From the NCBI GenBank assembly GCA_958450325.1, contig CAUDLW010000052.1, positions 62,001 through 126,000 of the forward strand: a stretch of DNA of 64,000 nt. Reading direction: 5' to 3'. Source of the DNA: Agrostemma githago. Its lineage: Eukaryota; Streptophyta; Magnoliopsida; Caryophyllales; Caryophyllaceae. Of the stretch, positions 44,526 through 55,202 are shown in pieces. The translations under genes and the position numbers were made by a program. The notes under the pieces were generated by a model. That model had not been told where the DNA came from, searched no databases, and worked only from the letters and a program-made list of their open reading frames with translations. Within the stretch, counting starts at the first letter, position 1. Each line of letters begins with the position of its first letter.

Positions 44526-45345
44526 GCTTTCGTCTAATGGATGACCAAAGCTCTGATACCACTAATGATGTGAGTTGATATGAACTTTGAAACAAGAATG
44601 TGATGAATGATTAGTATGCTGAAATGAACGTGAAACAAAGTAACCAAAACAGAATGTAAAGATAGTTTGAGGATGAATAAACCGTAACCAAAGGATAGTA
44701 TGCTTAGTGAAGTAGACATATACTCCAACAAAGCGGTTGCTAGATCAAACACTCGATTGAAATAGCGAGTTTAGAGTTTGTAACGCGACTAACTCTAGAC
44801 TTTGTCTTGTAAACTACAAGGACGTAAAAGAAAGCTTAGCTTTACTCAGGTTTTTGATATCAATATTGGATGTTTTATTCATTCAAATAGATGGCTATAT
44901 ATAGCCTACAAATGACCCTTAAACCTGTTGGTTAAGGTGACAAAAACAAAGTTACAACTATGTGAACATGGAGCTAATAACAAAGCTAGGAGCTAATAAC
45001 AAAGTAATGTAAACTAGGAGCTAATAACAAAGCTATGTAAACTAGGAGCTAATAACAAAGCTAAGAGAAGAGCATTTCAGCCGTGGCACACTATGTGAAC
45101 ATGGAGCCAAAAACAAAGCTTGAGGATGTGCATACTATGTGAACATAGCCATAGTGTGAACCCAAGTTAATGCCTTCAATTTACCTTGACTAATTGCTCC
45201 TTTAATCAGCCCACACACGAGCTAGCTCACCGAATGTAGTAGGATTACTACTAAGCTGGTAGGAGGTGCTAGTGTGGCTGAACTAAGATCATTAGGAGCT
45301 AAGGTGACTTTATTGAACTCCTTAGTAGCATCTTGAATCGGATCA
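43098..45345 (-). mobile_element. Chromovirus element G: 5' LTR and truncated body
   Basis: 5' LTR 44566-45345 (780 bp), primer site just left of 44566, then the body cut at 43098 by the outer edge of H's LTR. No 3' LTR of its own is present. Confidence 0.82.
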
Positions 45346-48300
45346 TTCTGCTCGTGGCATCAGCTTGTTCTTCCTTTTGCTTGGAAACCTCTCCTTTCTC
45401 AAGTGAACCCAAACTAAGTCACCCTTTTGGAAAAGTCTTGGTTTCCTGTTTTTGTTGGACCTTCTTTTGTATGCTTCATTTACCTCCTTGATCCTTTCTC
45501 GAATTTGCTCGTGGAGTTTTATCATAGCCTTCAGTTTTGACTCCGCGTCTTTGTGGACTAACTCATCCTTAGGTAGAGGAATCAGGTCCAAGGGCATGTA
45601 AGGATTGATCCCATACACGGTCTCAAAAGGGGAATGAGAGGTAGCATAAGTAGGAGAGCGATTGTAGGAAAATTCAGCATGGGCAAGCTTGATATCCCAA
45701 TCTTTTTGAGTCTTGCTCACAAGGCCTCTTAACAACGTCCCCAAAGTGCGATTGGTAACTTCGGTTTGTCCATCTGTTTGTGGATGATGAGAAGTGCTAA
45801 ATAAGAGCTTGGTTCCCACCTTCCTCCATAGAGTGTTCCAAAAATAACTAAGGAACTTTGAATCACGATCAGAGACAATGGACTTGGGTACTCCATAGAG
45901 ACGTACCACCTCTTTGAAGTACAAGTCAGTTACATTGCTAGCATCATTCGTTTTGTGGCAAGCAATGAAGTGAGCCATCTTTGAAAACCGATCTACCACC
46001 ACCATGATAGCATCCTTTCCCCTAGCGGTTCTTGGTAAGGCCACAATGAAATCCATGGACACATCTTCCCATGGTCTATTAGGGGTGGGTAAGGGCATGT
46101 AGACTCCGGGTTTGAAAGAACTTTTGGCAAATTGGCAAGTCACACACTTGCTTACCACATGCTGGACACTCCCTTGCATCTTTGGCCAAAAGAAGTGCTC
46201 CTTTAAGACCTCCAAAGTTCTTGTGATGCCAAAATGACCCGTTAATCCTCCCCCATGAGCTTCCCTAACCAGCAATTCTCTAATGGGATGCTTGGGTACA
46301 CAAAGGCGGTTTCCTTTGAAAAGAAATCCCTCCTGCAAAACAAACTCATCAAAAGCTCCCTCCTTGCATTTGGTGAAAGTTTCACCAAAATCAGCGTCAT
46401 TGTTGTAGTAATCTTTTAGAGTTTCAAATCCGAGCAATCTAACATCTAAAGTAGATAGTAGAGTGTAGCGGCGGGATAGTGCATCAGCTACTACGTTACT
46501 TTTGCCATCTTTGTACTTTGAAGAGAAATGAAAGAATTGCAAGAATTCTACCCACTTGGCATGCCTTGGACTTAACTTTTGTTGGCCATTGATGTACTTT
46601 AGGGACTCATGATCTGAATGTAGAACAAAATGGGTAGTACGAAGATAATGACTCCAATGATCAAGAGCTCTTACTATGGCATAGAATTCCTTGTCGTAGG
46701 TGCAATAGTTCAGCCTTGCTCCATTGAGTTTCTCTGAAAAGTAGGCAATGGGGCGCCTATTTTGCACAAGAACAGCACCAATTCCTACTCCACTAGCGTC
46801 ACATTCCACCTCAAATGGTTGAGAGAAATCAGGAAGGGCTAAGATAGGAGCGGAACATAGCTTCTCTTTGATGGCTTCAAAGGCTTCTTGGGCAGCTTTG
46901 GACCAAACAAACGCGCCTTTCTTCAAGCATTCGGTGATAGGACTTGTGATAGTGCTAAAGTCCTTAATGAATCTCTTGTAAAAGGAAGCCAAACCATGGA
47001 ATGATCTTACTTCTGTAATGGTGGAAGGGATTGGCCAAGTACGTATGGATTCCACTTTGGTTTGATCAACGGACACTCCTTCTTTGGACACCACGTAGCC
47101 AAGGAACACTACACTTTCCACAAAGAAAGCACACTTCTCCTTCTTCCCAAAGAGTTGTTGTTTGCGAAGTGTTGTAAATAGTAGTCTTAAGTGCTCCATA
47201 TGCTCCTCCAAAGACCTGCTATACACAAGAATATCATCCAAGTAAACCACAATAAAGCGACCTAAGTAGGCCTTAAGTATTTCATTCATTAGCCTCATGA
47301 ATGTGCTTGGAGCGTTGGTGAGACCAAATGGCATGACCGTCCACTCATAGAGCCCATGCTTGGTTTTGAAGGCTGTCTTCCATTCATCTCCCTCCCTCAT
47401 TCTTATTTGATGGTACCCACTTCTTAGGTCAATTTTGGAGAAGATCACAGCCCCATGAAGCTCGTCCAACATATCATCCAACCTTGGTATAGGAAACCTA
47501 TACTTGATGGTAATGTTGTTAACGGCCCTACTATCCACACACATTCTCCAAGTCCCATCTTTCTTAGGTACTAAGAGGACCGGAACAGCACAAGGACTAA
47601 GGCTCTCTCGTACTTAACCTCGACTCATTAACTCATCAATTTGTCTTTGTAACTCCTTAGTCTCTTCGGGATTACACCTATAGGCTGCCTTGTTGGGTAA
47701 GGCTGCTCCTGGAATGAGGTCTATTTGGTGTTCTATACCTCTAATAGGTGGTAAACCAACCGGTAGTTCTTCGGGGATAACATCCTTAAACTCGTGTAAC
47801 AATTCCTCAAATGGCTTTCCTCCAAGCCCATTCTCAACTACTACGGGTTCCTCTCTAGCCACCATGACAAAAACACGCTCCCCCCCTTGTAAAGCCTGTT
47901 CTACTTCACTCTCACTCGCAAAGATGGTAAGGTTAGGCTTCTTGGTTTTGTTGGCGGTCATAGCTCTAACAGCTTGGGGAGTCATAGGTTTTAGAATGAT
48001 TTTCTTTCCCTTATCCCTTAACTCGTATTCATTTTTTCTCCCATGGTGTACCACATCCCTATCAAACTGCCAAGGACGCCCCAAAAGTATATGACAAGCA
48101 TCCATAGGGATAACATCACAAAGAACTTCATCGACATAAGACCCCATAGTTAAACCTACTCTTACTTGTTTTGTGACCTTTATTTTATTTCCATCATCTA
48201 ACCAATGTAATGCATACGGTCTAGGGTGATTAGTAGTGGTTAGGCCTAGCTTAGTTACCATTTCAGTAGAGACAACATTCGTACAACTACCTCCATCAAT

Positions 48301-48582
48301 GATCAAACTACACCATTTGGTATTAACTAGACACTTAGTGTGAAAGAGTTGATCTCTTTGTTCGGTGTTGTGTGGGATGCGTTTAGCATGAAGTGTACGT
48401 AGTACTAAAACATTACCATACGTTGGGAGCTCATAGTCCTTTCCTTCTTCCTCCTTTTCTCCCAAGTAGACTTCAGGATTAGTTACGCCATTGGACTTAG
48501 AAAGTTCGTTCATTTTGTCCACCGGTTCTCTCCTTAGGTTTTCCAAGAAACTAGAGTCTTCAAAGCTCACAACTCCTGCCAT
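45346..48582 (-). pseudogene. Mini-gag-protease-RT-RNase H-integrase with one stop, truncated end (element F)
   Basis: ATG at 48582. The mini-gag is of the G type (R-R-E-P-V-D-K, P-E-V-Y-L-G-E-K). Protease I-D-G-G-S-C, reverse transcriptase with V-V-Y-L-D-D, RNase H (E-C-D-A-S-G), integrase zinc region and core (P-Q-T-D-G-Q-T-E) all read in one frame. A single TAA at 47614-47616 replaces the tyrosine of the R-G-Y-V-R-E-S block. The protein ends at M-P-R-A-E, where the LTR of G starts, so the last integrase module is lost. Confidence 0.86.
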
Positions 48583-48786
48583 GCTTTACGTCTAATGGAT
48601 GACCAAAGCTCTGATACCACTAATGATGTGAGTTAATATGAACTTTGAAACAAGAACGTGAAGATGGATTAGTATTCTGAAATGAACGTAAACAAAGTAA
48701 CCAAAACAGATTGTAAGGATGAATAAACCGTAACCAAAGGATAGTATGCTTAGTGAAGTAGACCTATACTCCAACAAAGCGGGTGC

Positions 48787-49674
48787 TGATCCGAATCAAG
48801 GAGCTACCAATCCAAGTAAGGAAGTTCTAATGAGCTCATCTAAAGTCTACTAGCTCCTACTTAAGCTTAGGCCAGCTACATTAGCAATAATAAGTAGCCA
48901 TCTTCAATAAATGGAGCTAGCTCGGATTTGAGCTGGATAAAGGAGCAACTAATCAAGGTAAAATGAAGACATTAACTTAGGGTCACAATCATTCAAGCAT
49001 GGGTAATGGACTGAAGTTAAGAAGGGTTTAAAGCTGGTTGTGTTCTCATGGTGTACACGGTCAAAAGGCTCTCTTGTTAGCCTTGTTTTTGGCTCCATGT
49101 TCACACCATTGCCGCGCCTCATTACTCCTACTCAAGCTTTGTTTTCATCTCCATGTTCACACAAGAAGACCACGGCTGATTACTCTTCATCAAACTTTGT
49201 TTTTAGCTCCATGTTTACACTAGCTTTGTTATTAGCTCCAACCTTGTATTTAGCTCCTAGTTCACATTAGTCTTAGCTTTGTTTTTGTCACCCTAAACCA
49301 ACCGGTTTAAGGACCCTTGTAGGCTATAAATAGCCGGCCATTTGAAGGAATAAACATCATCCAATTTGCAAATTAAAAACTGAGTAAAAGTTAAGCTTTG
49401 TGCTTCCTTTTGTTTCGTCTTTGTAGTTTACAAGACAAGGTCTAGAGTGAGTCGCGTTACAAACTCTAAACTCGCTATTTCAATCGAGTGTTTGATCTAG
49501 CAACCGCTTTGTTGAAGTATAGGTCTACTTCACCTAGCATACTATCCTTTGGTTACGTTTATTTTCATCTCAAAACTATCTTTACCTTCTGTTTTGGTTA
49601 CTTGTTTCACGTCCATTTCAGTATACTAATCATATCTCTCATTCTTGTTTCAAAGTTCATATCAACTCACATCA
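48787..49674 (+). repeat. 5' LTR of element C
   Basis: 888 bp, tgatccgaatcaagg to caactcacatca, with TATA ggctataaatagcc at 49322-49335. Confidence 0.93.
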
Positions 49675-49715
49675 TTAGTGGTATCAGAGCTTTGGTCATC
49701 CATTTAGACGTAAGC

Positions 49716-51971
49716 ATGGCAGGAGTATTGAACTTTGAAGACCCTACCTTCCTGGAACAACTAAAGAAGGCATTGGAGAACTTCCAGCCCAAGAATTCTC
49801 GCTTCCAACCAAGGAGGGAACTAGTGGATAGGATCAAGGTAAATGAACTCCCTGAGTTTAATGGTGGTACTGATCCTGAAGCTTACTTGGAGTGGGAAAG
49901 AAACATAGAGAAGCTCTTTGATTTCAAGGATTTGGAGGACGAAGAGAGGTGCAAATACGCCATCCTAAAGCTAAGCAAAGGGGCTTCCCTTTGGTATGAA
50001 GGGCTTAAGGTACAACGCACCAGAAGTGGGAAGGGTAAGATTACTTCTTGGGAGTCCTTAAAACGTAAATTACGTAAGAGGTATGTCCCAACTACGCACA
50101 AATTATCCTTATACAAAAAGATTGCTAACCTTGTGCAAGGTAAAATGAGTGTTAGTGAATACATAGACGAGTTTGAGAACTTGGTTTTAATGGGAGAAGT
50201 AGAGGAAAATGAAGAAATAAAAATGGCTAGATTCTTACGTGGATTAAACCGTAGTATAGCCAATACAGTTGATTTGTGTCCTTATTCTGATTTTGATACA
50301 TTGTGTGGGTTGTGTCTAAAAATTGAGGCGCAAGGGAAGGGAAGACATGAGGGTGAGTCTAGTAAGAGTCATACTTGGTCTCGGATGGATGATAGCAATA
50401 GAGTCAATCCTACTAGTTCTAATCAACCCCTTATTGTTAAGACTAACCCAGCACCCCCACCTCAGTCTACCCCCAAAACAACCACTGAAACTAGTCTATC
50501 TAAGGTACGTTGTTTCAAATGTCAAGGGTTTGGTCACTTCAAAAACGCTTGTCCTAACAAAAGAGTTGTGACCTTAAGGGAAGTAATCACAGTTAGGGAT
50601 GAGTTATGGGAGGAGGAACAACGTATAGGGGCTGTTTTTAATGTTAATGAAGGGGAGGAAGAAGAGGAAGAAGATATTGAGGCTTATGAACCCCCGGCTT
50701 ATGACACACTCCTAGTACTACGTACTCTACATACTAACCCAATTCAACAAGACACTGAACAAAGAGACCAACTGTTCCATACTAAGTGTCAAGTTAAAGA
50801 TAAGTGGTGTAGTCTAATCATCGATGGAGGTAGTTGTACCAACGTTGCCTCAACTGAAATGGTGGACAAACTAGGTCTAGCTACTACTAATCACCCTAAC
50901 CCTTATGCTTTACATTGGTTAAACAACGGGAACAAGGTGAAGGTCACTAAACAAGTGAGGGTTGGATTAACCATGGGTTCCTACGTTGATGAGGTTTTGT
51001 GTGATGTAATTCCTATGGATGCTTGTCACATACTATTAGGCCGTCCTTGGCAGTTTGATAGGGACGTAGTTCACCATGGGAGGAGGAATGAGTATGAATT
51101 GAATGATAAAGGGAAGAAAATTATACTCAAACCCATGGCACCTCAAAGCGTGTGTAGCATGTTAGCAAATAGAGTCGGAAAACCCAGCCTCTCAATGTTT
51201 GCTAGTAAAATTGTAGAAGGACATACTCTCGACAAAGGAGAGTCTGGTGCCACCAAAGAAGAACCAATTAAGATTGGCAGTGAAGGGACGCCATTTGAAG
51301 AGTGGCAAAAGGAACAAGGTGTTGTTATCTCTAATGGAACGCCCTCCTATATGATGCCTAGGAGAGATCCTGAGATCTTAAGGTATGTAGAAGGTAAGGG
51401 CAAAGACATGGTCTACGCGTTGTCTTGTAACAACACGCATACAACCAGAATTGGAATTGAGGATTGGAAGGACTACTACTCCATGGAGACTGAAGTACTG
51501 GCCAAACACAAGACTAACTCTTGTAGTACTTTTGATGACCTTATTTTGCAGGTAAGACTTCCTTCTAAAGGCAACCCCCTTTGCACTCCAAGGCATTCTA
51601 ATTCAGGATGCAAAACGAGAGCAGCCTACAAAGGAGAGCACAACAAAAACAGAAGTACAAGGCCCTTCATAAGGGATGACTTGTCTTTGGCTAACGTAAG
51701 TATGGAGGAGTTCCCAAACCAAGGAAAGAGCAAATGGAAGTCACAACCAGAAGTTCCGCGCAAGGGTAACCACAGAACTTACAAGTTGAAGCTGCAGAAT
51801 GAGTATGGAGTTCAAGCCACCTTCCCAATAGAAGATCTTCTTCTATACCTTGATAAAGTTAACATTTCAGAATTGAGGACAATTCCTTGTCAAGGGGGAG
51901 GAGATGATCCGAATCAAGGAGCTACCAATCCAAGTAAGGAAGTTCTAATGAGCTCATCTAAAGTCTACTAG
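49716..51971 (+). CDS. Gag-nucleocapsid-protease polyprotein with eroded pol tail (element C)
   Basis: 751 codons from ATG 49716, 25 bp after the primer site; an upstream in-frame extension into the LTR is not the real start. Capsid spans about residues 50-200 (Y-L-E-W-E-R-N, Y-V-P-T-T-H-K-L-S, R-F-L-R-G-L-N). The CCHC knuckle C-F-K-C-Q-G-F-G-H starts near 266. An acidic linker follows, then protease L-I-I-D-G-G-S-C with Asp at about 370. Residues after about 470 are strongly diverged remnants of the RNase H end and integrase termini, ending R-T-I-P-C-Q-G-G-G-D-D and a short LTR-encoded tail. No RT or integrase motif remains. With identical LTRs this copy transposed recently, so its enzymes came from elsewhere. 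Confidence 0.92.
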   Translation: MAGVLNFEDPTFLEQLKKALENFQPKNSRFQPRRELVDRIKVNELPEFNGGTDPEAYLEWERNIEKLFDFKDLEDEERCKYAILKLSKGASLWYEGLKVQRTRSGKGKITSWESLKRKLRKRYVPTTHKLSLYKKIANLVQGKMSVSEYIDEFENLVLMGEVEENEEIKMARFLRGLNRSIANTVDLCPYSDFDTLCGLCLKIEAQGKGRHEGESSKSHTWSRMDDSNRVNPTSSNQPLIVKTNPAPPPQSTPKTTTETSLSKVRCFKCQGFGHFKNACPNKRVVTLREVITVRDELWEEEQRIGAVFNVNEGEEEEEEDIEAYEPPAYDTLLVLRTLHTNPIQQDTEQRDQLFHTKCQVKDKWCSLIIDGGSCTNVASTEMVDKLGLATTNHPNPYALHWLNNGNKVKVTKQVRVGLTMGSYVDEVLCDVIPMDACHILLGRPWQFDRDVVHHGRRNEYELNDKGKKIILKPMAPQSVCSMLANRVGKPSLSMFASKIVEGHTLDKGESGATKEEPIKIGSEGTPFEEWQKEQGVVISNGTPSYMMPRRDPEILRYVEGKGKDMVYALSCNNTHTTRIGIEDWKDYYSMETEVLAKHKTNSCSTFDDLILQVRLPSKGNPLCTPRHSNSGCKTRAAYKGEHNKNRSTRPFIRDDLSLANVSMEEFPNQGKSKWKSQPEVPRKGNHRTYKLKLQNEYGVQATFPIEDLLLYLDKVNISELRTIPCQGGGDDPNQGATNPSKEVLMSSSKVY

Positions 51972-52792
51972 CTCCTACTTAAGCTTAGGCCAGCTACATT
52001 AGCAATAATAAGTAGCCATCTTCAATAAATGGAGCTAGCTCGGATTTGAGCTGGATAAAGGAGCAACTAATCAAGGTAAAATGAAGACATTAACTTAGGG
52101 TCACAATCATTCAAGCATGGGTAATGGACTGAAGTTAAGAAGGGTTTAAAGCTGGTTGTGTTCTCATGGTGTACACGGTCAAAAGGCTCTCTTGTTAGCC
52201 TTGTTTTTGGCTCCATGTTCACACCATTGCCGCGCCTCATTACTCCTACTCAAGCTTTGTTTTCATCTCCATGTTCACACAAGAAGACCACGGCTGATTA
52301 CTCTTCATCAAACTTTGTTTTTAGCTCCATGTTTACACTAGCTTTGTTATTAGCTCCAACCTTGTATTTAGCTCCTAGTTCACATTAGTCTTAGCTTTGT
52401 TTTTGTCACCCTAAACCAACCGGTTTAAGGACCCTTGTAGGCTATAAATAGCCGGCCATTTGAAGGAATAAACATCATCCAATTTGCAAATTAAAAACTG
52501 AGTAAAAGTTAAGCTTTGTGCTTCCTTTTGTTTCGTCTTTGTAGTTTACAAGACAAGGTCTAGAGTGAGTCGCGTTACAAACTCTAAACTCGCTATTTCA
52601 ATCGAGTGTTTGATCTAGCAACCGCTTTGTTGAAGTATAGGTCTACTTCACCTAGCATACTATCCTTTGGTTACGTTTATTTTCATCTCAAAACTATCTT
52701 TACCTTCTGTTTTGGTTACTTGTTTCACGTCCATTTCAGTATACTAATCATATCTCTCATTCTTGTTTCAAAGTTCATATCAACTCACATCA
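51905..52792 (+). repeat. 3' LTR of element C
   Basis: 888 bp, no difference from 48787-49674 found by eye. TATA at 52440-52453. Confidence 0.93.
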
Positions 52793-53332
52793 GGTGCTAA
52801 ATCAAACACGCGATTGAAGTAGCGAGTTTAGAGCTTGTAACGCGACTAACTCTAGACTTTGTCTTGTAAGCAACAAGGATGTAAAAGAAAGCTTAGCTTT
52901 ACTCAGTTTTGTGATATCAATATTGGATGTTTTATTCATTCAAATAGATGGCTGTATATAGCCTACAACATGACCCTTAAACCGGCTGGTTAGGGTGACA
53001 CCTATGTGAACATGGAGCTAATAACAAAGCTATGTAAACTAGGAGCTAATAACAAAGCTATGTAAACTAGGAGCTAAAAACAAAGCTTGAGGAAGAGCAT
53101 TCAGCCGCAGCACACCATGTGAACATGGAGCCAAAAACAAAGCTTGAGGATGTGCACACTATGTGAACATAACCATGGTGTGAACCCAAGTTAATGCCTT
53201 CATAAGACCTTGACTTATTTGCTCCTTTATTCGTCCCTACACGAGCTAGCTCACCATTTGAAGTAGGCACACTACTAAGCTAGTAGGAGGTGCTAATGTG
53301 GCTTGACTTGGTCTATTAGGAGCTAGTGTTAC

Positions 53333-54173
53333 TTAATTGAATTCTTTGGTATCTCCTTCATTCGGATCATTAACATTGAAAACAGCCCCTATACGTTGTT
53401 CCTCTTCCCATATTTCATCCCTAATGGTGATCACTTCTCTTAAGGTCACAACTCTTTTATTGGGACAAGCGTTTTTGTAGTGACCAAACCCTTGACACTT
53501 GAAACAACGTACTTTGGATAAACTAGTTTCAGTGGGTGCTTTGGGAGTAGATTGGGGTGGGGCTGCGGGGTTATTCTTATTAGTGAGGGGTTGATTAGTA
53601 TTAGTAGAATTGACCTTATTAACTTCATCCGTTCGTGGCCAAGTATGACTCTTACTAGACTCACCCTCATGTCTCCCCTTCCCTTCAGCCTCAATTTTTA
53701 GACACAACCCACACAAAGTATCAAAATCAGAGTATGGACATAAATCAACCGTATTAGCAATACTACGATTTAACCCACGTAAGAACCTAGCCATTTTTAT
53801 CTCTTCGTTTTCTTCTACTTCTCCCATTAGAACTAAGTTCTCAAATTCTTCTATGTACTCACTAACACTCATTCTTCCTTGTACAAGGTTAGCAATCTTT
53901 TTGTATAAGGATAACTTGTGCGTAGTTGGAACATACCTCTTACGTAGTTTACGTTTTAAGGACTCCCAAGAAGCAATCTTACCCTTTCCATTTCTGGTGC
54001 GTTGTACCTTAAGCCCTTCATACCAAAGGGAAGCCCCTTTGCTTAGATTTAGGATGGCGTATTTGCACCTCTCTTCGTCCTCCAAATCCTTGAAGTCAAA
54101 GAGCTTTTCCATGTTTCTTTCCCATTCCAAGTAAACTTCAGGGTCAGTACCACCATTAAACTCAGGAAGTTCA
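53333..54173 (-). pseudogene. Gag of element E, main part, fused directly to an LTR
   Basis: Capsid (L-P-E-F-N-G-G, Y-L-E-W-E-R-N, R-F-L-R-G-L-N) and zinc knuckle C-F-K-C-Q-G-F-G-H-Y are intact. After A-V-F-N-V-N the frame passes directly into the LTR (D-P-N-E ... K-E-F-N) and stops at 53333, so protease and all of pol are absent. The N-terminal 40 or so codons lie to the right of element D (56804-56931). The few codons before L-P-E-F in the uninterrupted frame come from D's LTR. Confidence 0.82.
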
Positions 54174-54970
54174 TGATGCGAGTTCATTTTGCAGCATTGT
54201 TTTGATCAGTCCATATCTCGAGTTATACTTGGAATTTCGTAGTCATTCAAAATGGAGGAGATAGATTTCGAGCTTATCTTTCCAATGACTATTCATGAAG
54301 GCTCATTGAACAAGTATTGACAGAGTTATGGTCCGAACAAGTCAGTTGTGCATGGGAAAGCACCGGGGTTAAAGAGGACGTTTGAAGCTGGTTGTGTTCA
54401 CTTGGTGTGCACGTCCAAATGAAGCTTTGTTATTAGCTCCATGTTCACACCAGCCACACCTTAATGCTCTCTTAGCTTTGTTATTAGCTCCTTGTTCACA
54501 TTACTTTGTTATTAGCTCCTAGTTTACATTACTTTGTTATTAGCTCCTAGCTTTGTTATTAGCTCCTTGTTCACATGGTTGTAACTTTGTTTTTGTCACC
54601 CTAATCAGCCAAGTTTAAGGTCTGATTGTAGGCTATATATAGCCATTTAGTTGAATGAATAAGAGATCCAATTTGCATATCAAAAATCTGAGTAAAGCTA
54701 AGCTTTCTTTTACGTCCTTGTTGTTTACAAGACAAAGTCTAGAGTAAGTCGCGTTACAAGCTCTAAACTCGCTACTTCAATCGCGTGTTTGATTTAGCAC
54801 CCGCTTTGTTGGAGTATAGGTCTACTTCACCTAGCATACTATCCTTGGTTACGGTTTATCCTTCCTTAAAACTATCTTTTCTTTCTGTTTTGGTTACTCA
54901 TTCACGTTCCATTTCAGAATACTAATCATATCTCTCATTCTTGTTTCAAAGTTCATTTCAACTCACATCA
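54174..54970 (+). repeat. 5' LTR of element D
   Basis: 797 bp with TATA palindrome at 54631-54644 and about six U3 copies of a tttgttattagctcc module. A patch around 54680-54815 differs from the 3' LTR in a way that matches the other R/U5 type of the family. Confidence 0.88.
54631..54644 (+). promoter_or_regulatory. Palindromic LTR TATA box (element D)
   Basis: ggctatatatagcc equals its own reverse complement. The same word is found at 22662, 25852, 35246, 56459 and (minus-strand LTR) 57288. Position upstream of R suggests it is the LTR TATA box. Confidence 0.65.
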
Positions 54971-55202
54971 TTAGTGGTATCAGAGCTACAACTCTTGACG
55001 GTCCAAGGAGTGACAAAGCCAAGTTGTTAGTTGAATTTCTGATTGCGATTGGAATTCAAAGGTTAAACTCGTGCGGGTAGTTCGAGGGTTAATCGGTTTT
55101 GATTGTTTCGTGGTTCTTGTTGAAGTTCGATTTATTTTCAAAAAAAAAAAAATTGTTCACGAATTAGTACTGTTCACGTAGTACTATTCAAAAAAAAAAA
55201 AG

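Larger units (their letters stand above)
48787..52792 (+). mobile_element. Chromovirus element C: gag-only, very young insertion
   Basis: Two 888-bp LTRs (48787-49674 and 51905-52792) that look identical by eye. Perfect TSD ggtgc at 48782-48786 and 52793-52797. Primer site TGGTATCAGAGC at 49679-49690; polypurine tract caagggggaggaga at 51891-51904. It has inserted into the LTR shared by F and E. The coding region is one ORF with gag and protease but neither reverse transcriptase nor integrase. Confidence 0.95.
45346..53369 (-). mobile_element. Chromovirus element F body and its LTR (split by element C)
   Basis: Body 45346-48623. The LTR starts at 48624 (tgatgtgagttaatatg), is cut at 48786 by element C, resumes at 52798 and ends ttcggatca at 53369, about 735 bp in all. 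This LTR also abuts the gag of element E, so it serves as F's 5' LTR and as the apparent 3' LTR of E. Confidence 0.82.

Noticed and set aside
49038..49270. Small frames duplicated at 52156-52388
   Set aside because: They lie in the two identical LTRs of element C and overlap U3 regulatory repeats.
53333..53369. Gag-LTR join in element E as a simple microhomology deletion
   Set aside because: gttaatga occurs in gag at that place, so a deletion cannot be excluded, but three sister junctions (F, G, H edges) are also exact LTR termini, which favours integration followed by recombination.
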